Source: Aquarana catesbeiana
Lineage: Eukaryota; Chordata; Amphibia; Anura; Ranidae
Direction: 5' to 3'
Length of the DNA: 64,000 nt
Assembly (NCBI RefSeq): GCF_042186555.1
Contig: NC_133329.1
Location: 74,354,557 to 74,418,556, forward strand
The number at the start of each line of letters is the position of its first letter. Positions within the stretch are counted from its first letter, which is position 1. Under the pieces are notes generated by a model. It was not told the origin of the DNA. It was given only the letters and a program-made list of their open reading frames with translations, and did not search any database. Made by a program: the position numbers and the translations under genes. Shown here piece by piece: positions 56,904 through 64,000 of the stretch.

Positions 56904-57443
56904 AATAATCTCGCTGTTGTCTAACAGTGATTCTAAGAAAGGACTCATATCCCAACCCCAATAATCTCGCTGTTGTCTAATGCCCCATACACACGATCGG
57001 AAATTCGGCCAGCAAAAGACCGATGAGAGCTTTTGGTCGAAAAATGCGACAGTGTGTATGCTCCATCGGACTTTTGCTGGCCGAATTCCAGCCAGTAAAA
57101 GATTAAGAGCAGGTTCTCAATTTTTCGGTCGGAAAAAGTTACGATCGGAAATTCCGATCGTCTGTACACATTCCGACGCGCAAAATTCCTACGCATGCTC
57201 GGAAACAATTTGACGCACGCTCAGGAGCATTGAACTTAATTTTCTCGGCTCGTCGTAGTGTTGTACGTCACCGCGTTCTTGACGGTCGTAAGCTCAGCAA
57301 ACTTTTGTGTGACCGTGTGTATGCAAGGCAAGCTTGAGTGGAATTCTGTCGGAAAAACCATCCAAGATTTTTCCGACGGAAAACCCGCTCGTGTGTACGC
57401 GACACAACAGTGATTCTAAGAAAGGACTCATATCCCAACCCCT
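56904..57443. repeat. 56-bp tandem duplication split by a MITE
   Basis: The unit beginning AATAATCTCGCTGTTGTCTA and ending CATATCCCAACCCC occurs at 56904-56959 and again from 56960. The second copy is interrupted at 56980 by the Harbinger MITE and resumes at 57405-57443. Confidence 0.85.
56981..57404. mobile_element. Harbinger MITE
   Basis: It starts TGCCCCATACACACGATCGG and ends CGTGTGTACGCGACA. TAA lies on the left and CAA on the right. GGCCAGCAAAAGACCGA and its inverse are sub-terminal. Confidence 0.85.
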
Positions 57444-57806
57444 GACCCTCTGTCTGGACAGTGCTGATTGGCCCTGTGCTGATCAGATGCACCCTCCCAA
57501 AAAAAAAAAACTCTCTTGCAATACACACCAAACTGAGCATGTGCAGAGTGACTCCAAAGAGTGACTGTATATGCTTTACTGCATATACAGGCTGATTTTA
57601 CTATTGCGGGTTTAGTAACACTTTAAGTTCTAATTTAATTAGTTTGTTCATTATGATATTTTTAAAGAACACTTGAATGAGAACAACACAAAGGCGGCCT
57701 CCTTTTCAAAATGGTGGCTTTCTGGTTAGCTCCGCCCTAAACTGTTTTGGAGTCACTGACCCAGTACAAACATGCAGATTAGAAAATTCTGAAAGAGAAA
57801 TTTCCT
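57444..57806. other. Unassigned sequence
   Basis: Contains a small palindrome TATATGC...GCATATA near 57568-57590 and otherwise nothing recognised. Confidence 0.45.
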
Positions 57807-58282
57807 TTAAAGGGTATCTAAACCTTAGAACAATATTTTTTTGTAGCTTACCAGTCCTTAGATGTGGTGGCTGCATTAGATTTCTTTTTTCAGTACAGAA
57901 AAATACCTGTTGATCCTACTAGAATTTTATTGTCCTTGTAACTTTCCGCACACTGAATTTATATTTGAAAATAACAGCCATCTTCTTCTTCTTTGTGATT
58001 TGGACTACAAGACACTTCCCCATGTAATTGAGATAAGGAAAGGGGATGTTTTTGTAGTCCAAATCAGGAGACCAGTCAAGGGTGGCAATGCTGCTCCTCC
58101 ATAGATAGAGCACAGTGAGTGATCATTGTCACCACCTTAGGATAGAAATTGTGTTATTGGCCGAGTCACAGGGTGAAAATAAAGCAACTAAAAAAAAAAA
58201 AAGGAGAGACCTAACCCAGTCCCCACATCTAAGGTAAGCTGTGATATTTAACATTTTTGTTATCGGGTTTAGGTACACTTTA
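57807..58282. mobile_element. TTAA-type MITE
   Basis: TTAA at 57807, then AGGGTATCTAAACC. The right end GGGTTTAGGTACACT precedes a TTTA that is one base off TTAA. Inside, GATTTGGACTACAAGACA (57999 on) and TTTTGTAGTCCAAATC (58049-58065) form a palindrome. Confidence 0.75.
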
Positions 58283-59906
58283 TGTTTCTCCCATATTGAT
58301 ACTTACCATGTAAATTAAGTTAAAAGTATAAATATTTCACAAGGACAATAAGTTGCAGGATTAGTACAGCCCTGTCAGATCAAGTTTTTCATGTTAGTTT
58401 TAACACGTCAGTGTTTAGGTTTTCTAAAAACAGGATATGGTTTTTCAAAAGCCACCTTCAATATTCTTAGTTTCATTGTCCTCTAAATCGACTGACAGGG
58501 TTGCTTCAGTGAAGCCAAAAATTGTGAAGTTTAACCCTTTTTCTACCGGAGAAATGTTTCATTCATTTATTTTGTATTACTGTAGAAAGAAAATGTTTTC
58601 CAATAAAAAAAAAGTTCAGTTTATTCTTTGTTTCCAAGGCAATTGTTTTACATTTTTCACACACATGTTAAAACCAGAATTGTTGCTAGAAATTACTTTA
58701 AACCCCCAAAACAATCTTATTATTTCTAATAATTGTATTATTTTTTTAAAGGCAGGGACCCTAAAGAATAAAATGGGAGCAGTTGCAATGTTTTTGCTGC
58801 ACAATATTTTATCAACTGTTTATCAAACACATCCTTTCAGAAAAAATACACTACAATGATTTTAATTTAAAAAAACCCAATTTTTGGTAAAATATAATAA
58901 ATGGGATTGCGTTGAGTAAATACTGTAGATACCAAACGTGCCAAGCCTTTACATTGCAAAAAACAATGGTACCTAAAAAAACCTTTGTGGTCCAATTTCA
59001 GACACTACGCATTTACTGCACGTTTTTACATTCTCACATTTCACAATTTCACATTTTTTTCAAACTCTTGACATTTTTCCAAAGCTTGCATTTCCTTTGA
59101 GGTCACTTCTGTCTTCTTTCTTCTTTGGGCTTTTATGTGCACTTCACTGTGTTACAGTGCATTTTCAGGTATTTACAGACATTTGCATGCCTTTCTTTGC
59201 ATTTGCAGTGCAAAAAAATGCAACATGTACTTTTTTTCACTGCACCGCACTGCACTGTAATAGTGTGAACTATGCCCATAGGATAACTTGGATCTATGCA
59301 GTTGGACTGCAGTCAAAAATGCATTCCACTCCATCTGGGCCCTTACAGGTCATCAGTTTAAAGTTAATTTATCAGTATATGATGTATTTAGCAGACTTTT
59401 AAGGTACCCACACCAAGCAATACATCCATAACACATGACTTTATCAGTAACACAATAAAATATATTTTAAAAGATCCCATAGTGTACATCAGTGACATCC
59501 TTGATATAATCCCGGACTTGTTTAGAACCTCCCTCCACTAGTACCTTTTACCGCTCATAATATTCTTAAATACACTTATATGATTCTACCAGGATAAGGG
59601 AATGAAGGGCGCTCTGGATGACAGAACTGGCCAAAGATAATGTTTGCAATGTAGGTGGACACAGTTATCGGCATGAAGAAGGAGCCAATTAACACTCCAA
59701 ACTGCGTCCCGCCCCTTTGACGTCACTTCTGTGCACCTGTATTCCACGCTGGCCCTGGGTGCCTTCCGCTGACATCACACCCGGGTCCTGCGTTCCATGC
59801 TGGTCCTGGCAGCACGGAACCACCTGTTGCTGGACTTGCTGTCACATCTATATGATGAGCCTTGCTTTATTTTAATGCCATTAAGTGCATTTTTATCCAT
59901 TGGCAA
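58283..59906. other. Unassigned 1.6 kb
   Basis: AT-rich sequence with TGCATTT-rich stretches at 59080-59340 (GTGCATTTTCAG, CATTTGCAGTGC), which may be a worn MITE. The 140-codon frame at 58437-58859 has no recognisable domain. No splice-supported gene was seen. Confidence 0.5.
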
Positions 59907-59910
59907 TTAA

Positions 59911-60433
59911 AGTGATTGTAAACCCACGAAAAAAAAAACCCCCGCAAGACAAAGGCATAATGAGCTAGTATGCATACTATGCATAGCATACTAGCTCATT
60001 ATGAAATACTTAGATCAAAGCCCCCGCAGCGGTCCTGGCACACTGCTCTGCCTGGCAACACGTCTAATGAACGGACTTGCCTACACACGATCACACCAAA
60101 GTCCGACGGATTTGTACGTAATGATGGATGACTGGACTAAAATAGGGAAGTTGATAGCCAGTAGCCAATAGCTGCCCTAGCGTCGGTTTTCGTCCGTCGA
60201 ACTAGCATACAGACGAGCGGATTTCTCGATAGGAACTGGGTCCGGCGGAGTTCCGGTGGAAAGATTTGAAACATGTTCCAAATCTAAAGTCTGTCTGGTT
60301 TTCGACAGAAAAAGTCCACTGAAGGTCCGATGAAGCCCACACACTGTTGGATTGTCCGCCGGATTCGTTCAGTCGGACCAGTCCGGCCGAAAAGTCCGTT
60401 CGTGTGTACGCGGCATAAGGGTTTACAACCACT
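59911..60433. mobile_element. TTAA-flanked MITE with nested Harbinger MITE
   Basis: TTAA 59907-59910, then AGTGATTGTAAACCC. The right end GGGTTTACAACCACT precedes TTAA (60434-60437). A palindrome GAGCTAGTATGCATA...TAGCATACTAGCTC lies at 59962-59998. Confidence 0.88.
60078..60415. mobile_element. Harbinger MITE (nested)
   Basis: It starts TGCCTACACACGATCACACC and ends CGTTCGTGTGTACGCGGCA, followed by TAA. The left duplication is not preserved. The interior has GGTCCGATGAAGCCCACAC-type motifs shared with 16748-17184. Confidence 0.8.
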
Positions 60434-60539
60434 TTAAAGTCTTTGGTTTGCTTCACTTAGAGGCACCTTCTGTTTGCTTCTTATATGATTCTATGACTCA
60501 TTTAATTACTCAGTAGAATATGATAAAATGGAGTTTGAG

Positions 60540-61136
60540 TAGACCCGAAATTTTAGCTTAAAGTGGTTGTAAACCCTCACGGTTTTTCACCTTAATGCAT
60601 TCCATGCATTAAGTTGAAAAACCTTTTGTGCTGCAGCATCCCCCTAGACTTCCCCTTTTTCTTACCTGAGCCAAATTGTTCCAGTGATGGGGACGAGCAC
60701 AGCAGCTTGAGCCGCTGTTTTGGGTCCTCATTGGATAGATTGATAGCAGCGCAGCCATTGGCTCCGCTGGGCAGGATTTAAAAAAAAATGATTGTCAGTG
60801 TGTTTTAGGTAGGATAAAAAAGCAAAATGCACACTATTGTTTCTGTGCTGTACTATGGGTACAAACAACAACTAACATACGTATACTGTATGTGGTAATT
60901 AAAAAAAAATTAGGAGATATCTGTTACCATTTGATACCAGATGAAAATCCAATTTGTCCTGAAAAAACACGCTTCAATCCACCTGGATGCGCAAAGTAGT
61001 TTCCATGACATGACAAATTGTGTTCAGGTATTACCATTTGTTTTACCCTTAATCACTAAGGGGTTAAGGAGGGTAATTGGACTTCCAATTCTTGTCTTAG
61101 GACTAGGGATGATCCTGATGTGTAGTATATATGTAA
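60540..61136. mobile_element. MITE end and dispersed repeat copy
   Basis: 60556-60580 has the TTAAAGTGGTTGTAAACCC end of the TTAA family. 60780-61010 is a second copy of the repeat at 46526-47755. Confidence 0.5.
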
Positions 61137-61235
61137 TGCCGCGTACACACGGTCAGACTTTTCGTCTACAAAAGTCCGACGGACGCCGAGGGACTAAAGC
61201 TGGCTGACAATCCGATCGTGTGTGGGCTTCCCCCC
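61137..61235. mobile_element. Truncated Harbinger MITE
   Basis: TAA then TGCCGCGTACACACGGTCAG marks one end; the copy stops in a C run near 61230. Confidence 0.7.
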
Positions 61236-61865
61236 CCGCACAAAAAAAATGAACTAATGCCATTGAACAACAGATTACCACACCCATGTGGCAGAGTACC
61301 CAGGTAACAGCTTATATTAATTTTGAACAACAAAGTATGCAGTATACTGTATACAGCCCCTGAAGGACACACATTGCTGACCTCCATGCCTTCTAACCAA
61401 TTTCTGTTCTGAATAAACTTATGTGTAAATACAAGATAAATAGGGGAGAAATAAGACAGCAATGATGAACAGTGGCCCTAATGGTCCTTTGATCAAGTTT
61501 ATTCTTAAGGTCTTAGGAACATCTGCACCCTTGAACCTGACATTGCTCCCCCTCTCTTTGTGCCCAAATTATCCTAATGAAAAAATATAGCAAATATTTT
61601 CTTCACAAAAATAGCAAAACAGTGCAAAACAGATGACAGTCTCCCACTCCCTTCCTACCTCCTGTCCAGACTCCAGAGCCTCCTCATGTGCAGAAAACGA
61701 TGTCCCTTCACAGGCACGCTCGAGCGTTCTGCCCCACCCACTCTGCTCCCGCCCACTCTGCTCTCTGCTCCTGCCTCCTGCTGTATGCGGCTGCGTGTGT
61801 CAGGACAGGGCCGGACTCGCGGGGCCCGGGAGGCTTAACCGTAAACTTACATTCCTCATCCTCAC
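61236..61865. other. Unassigned sequence
   Basis: No gene. A GC-rich patch lies at 61800-61835. Confidence 0.45.
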
Positions 61866-62119
61866 CCAGGGGCGGATCCAGAGTCTAGTCTCAGGAGGGG
61901 CACTGCCAGAAAATACTTTTTTTTGGGGGCAATTTATCAATGCAATGGCTGATGTTGGCGCTTCAATCATCATGGCACCATGGTTGTTATGGTGTCAGGA
62001 TGATTGAAGTGCATTATTTCTATAATTACATTGTTATATAAAATGAAATAGTTCAACTCACCATAATGCAGAATCAGTGGGAGCCCTGAGCATGTCACTT
62101 GCCACCGTCGCCTGCCACC

Positions 62120-62490
62120 AGATGCAGCTTGTCACATGTTGCGGAATGTCACTTGCCACATCACCTGCCACACAATGCAGATTGTCCACTTGCCATGTCG
62201 CCTGCCACCAGATGCAGATTGTCACTTGGCACATGTTGCGGAATGTCAATTGCCACGTCACCTGCCACATGTTGCGGATTGTCACTTGCCACGTCCCAGA
62301 TTGTCACTTGCCACGTCACCTGCCACACATTACGGATTGTCATTTACCACGTCCTGGATTGTCACTTGCCACACATTACGCATTGTCACTTGCCCCGTCC
62401 CAGATTGTCACTTGCCCCGTCACCTGCCACACATTACAGATTGTCACTTGCCACGTCACGGATTGTCACTTGCCACACATCCTGATTTGG
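62120..62490. repeat. TTGTCACTTGCCACGTC array
   Basis: Irregular units of GATTGTCACTTGCCAC plus GTCACCTGCCACACATTACG occur more than 15 times. Frames across it are artefacts. Confidence 0.9.
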
Positions 62491-63239
62491 AGGGACTGTC
62501 CCTCATTCAGAACCAAGTCCCTGTCCCTCTTTCCTCCTCATTTGTCCCTCATTTTGGTCTGATCTATATAGTTGTATATAAAATGCACTACTTATCTATC
62601 AAAAAGTGTTTTACAGTGCTAAACCTTTCATCCAATTTCTAAATTGCTGCATTTGTAAACTCCAAAAGCCAATATAAAGAAATAGTAATGGTAAAAAAAA
62701 GCACTTGTTTAACTTTTTTTGGCTGTAGGTGGAGTCTTATTATAATTAGGGGGCAGAGCATGCTTTTGTAGGCATGGCACAGCAAAAAATAAAAATGTGG
62801 CACGCGAGAAATGGGCGTGGTTTATGTGAAATTGTGGGCGTGGCTTATATTTGCGTGGTTCAAATGGGGGTGTGGTTAGAGTCTGAGATGAATGAGAGAT
62901 GGAGAAAGAAATGGGAAAAGAGGGAGAGAGAGAGAAAGAAGGAAAGAAGGAGGGAAGGAGAGAGAAAGAAGGAAAGAGGGATGGAAGGACAGCAGGCCCA
63001 GATCCTACACCACAATAAAAATGTGTATTTCAGAGTTTAATAAATCAGCAGATAAAGATACTCCAAACACCTGGTGTTAGCGCTTCAATCATCCCGGCAC
63101 CATGGTTGTTGTGGTGCCAGGATGATTGAAGTGCATTATTACTATTATTACATTGTAATATAGAATGAAATCATTCAACTCACCATAATGCAGAATCAGT
63201 GGGACCCCTGAGAGTGTCACCACCACGTCGCCTGCCACC

Positions 63240-63535
63240 AGATGCCATCAGTGGCCCCCGGCAGAGTACGTCCTTGCATCAGGTGCCCCAGCAGAGTCTG
63301 TCCTTATATCAGGTGCCCCCAAACGAGTCCGTCCTTACATCAGGTGCCCCCAGCCGAGTCCGTCCTTACATCAGGTGCCCCCAACAGAGTCCGTCCTTAC
63401 ATCAGGTGCCCCCAGAAGCAGAGGCCCTCCTTACAGATCTGTGTCCCTGGCAGCGGAGCCCCTCTTTACATCAGGTGTCCCCAGCGTAGCCCCTCCTTAC
63501 ATCAGGTGTCCCCAGCGGAGCCCCTCCATACATTT
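63240..63535. repeat. 30-bp array
   Basis: About nine units of CAGAGTCCGTCCTTACATCA plus GGTGCCCCCAG, with the last units changing to AGCGGAGCCCCTCC. Confidence 0.9.
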
Positions 63536-63549
63536 TTTACATACGTTCT

Positions 63550-64000
63550 GATCCTATTAATACCACAGGCAGGCAGCTGCAGTATTTACAGTTAGTGTAC
63601 TGTGTCCTCTGCACAGTGTGCACCTAAAGCTACCTGAAGACAATTGCTGGTGTTCTTCTGATCCTTTTAATATCACAGGCAGGCAGCTGCAGTATTTACA
63701 GTTAGTGTACTGTGTCCTCTGCACAGTGTGCACTTAAAGCTACCTGAAGACAATTGCTGGTGTTCTTCTGATTCTAATAATACCACAGGCAGGCAGCTGC
63801 AGTATTTTCAGTCAGTGTACTGTATCCTTTGCACAGTGTGCAACTAAAGCTAACTGCAGCCAATTGCTGGTGTTCTCTTCCTAATATACTTACAGGCAGG
63901 CAGCTGCAGTATTTTAGTCAGTGTACTGTATCCTGCACACAGTGTGCAACTAAAGCTAACTGCAGACAATTGCTGGTGTTCTCTTCCTAATAATACCACA
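63550..64000. repeat. 110-bp tandem array, open at the window end
   Basis: CACAGGCAGGCAGCTGCAGT starts at about 63565, 63675, 63785 and 63892, so the period is 110 bp or slightly less. Units include GTACTGTGTCCTCTGCACAG and GACAATTGCTGGTGTTC. The last copies have small deletions. Confidence 0.92.

Larger units (their letters stand above)
61866..64000. mobile_element. hAT-type repeat copies 2 and 3, with arrays, running off the window
   Basis: It begins CAGGGGCGGATCCAGAG, a hAT-like end. The conserved block GCTTCAATCATC...CACCATAATGCAGAATCAGT appears at 61950-62130 and again at 63080-63250, each followed by GCCTGCCACCAGATGC and then a different tandem array. Between them are GA-rich sequence (62890-62990) and GGGCGTGGTT/GGGTGTGGTT units. 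The right end is outside the window. Confidence 0.65.

Noticed and set aside
58437..58859. 140-codon plus frame
   Set aside because: AT-rich with Phe/Leu/Lys/Asn bias, no recognisable fold, no neighbours supporting a gene.
62058..62642. His/Cys/Pro-rich frames up to 168 codons resembling zinc-finger-like CxxxH patterns
   Set aside because: They arise from the TTGTCACTTGCCAC array; spacing does not match C2H2 fingers.
1..64000. tRNA, rRNA or snRNA genes
   Set aside because: I looked for A/B-box pairs and conserved rRNA blocks by eye and found none; a covariance search would settle it.

Overview
This window looks like repeat-dense nuclear DNA from a vertebrate, most likely an anuran amphibian of the true-frog (ranid) group. 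That assignment is inferred from the repeat families: many PIF/Harbinger copies with ends of the type TGCCCCGTACACACGGTCGG flanked by TTA, many TTAA-flanked (piggyBac-like) foldback elements, Tx1/L1-type LINEs, Penelope-like retroelements (PLEs) with a GIY-YIG domain, Tc1/mariner and hAT elements. I see no prokaryotic gene organisation, no tRNA or rRNA gene, and no CRISPR. Almost every long open frame is either a transposon protein or an artefact of a tandem array.

Layout: 1-1310 is a 41-bp minisatellite. Bases 1560-16140 hold a deep nest. A plus-strand L1 (2860-3462 and 14904 onward) is split by a hAT element (3463-14895, 8-bp duplication CACTCTAG). The hAT holds a 1.6-kb polypyrimidine tract and a PLE-like inverted-repeat element (5833-14697, 17-bp duplication). 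That element is split by a 7.2-kb PIF/Harbinger transposon (7479-14687, TTA duplication). From 16.4 to 34 kb there is a chain of MITEs, PLE-type inverted insertions, a CR1 fragment and a dead Tc1. Bases 35721-36124 carry the best host-gene candidate: a first coding exon of a P-loop GTPase with an IRF/ISRE-like site just upstream. Bases 36610-46522 are a Harbinger MITE split by an inverted PLE pair, one arm of which is split by a hAT packed with minisatellites (38456-42824). Bases 50088-54190 are a nearly complete but broken minus-strand L1 ORF2. From 54.7 kb to the end are MITEs and a hAT-type repeat family carrying different tandem arrays, the last running off the window.

The most coherent gene set is the Harbinger at 7479-14687. 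It has three spliced genes: a MADF-domain gene (minus), a SANT/Myb-like gene (plus) that shares a short GC-rich intergenic region with it, and a two-exon DDE transposase (minus) convergent with the SANT gene. The two DNA-binding-type genes read open through their inferred splices. The transposase has one in-frame TGA. Harbinger elements normally encode a transposase and a Myb-like partner, so the third MADF gene is the notable addition, and a second MADF remnant sits in a different TTA-flanked element at 34237-35061.

A second theme is architecture. At least four insertions (5833-14697, 21258-22701, 32558-33066, 36886-46367) are inverted-repeat structures flanked by 11-17 bp direct repeats. 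Sequences resembling the hammerhead signature CTGANGA-stem-GAAAC recur in or near several of them. Boundaries given as terminal repeats with duplications were read directly. Family names come from recognition without database searches.
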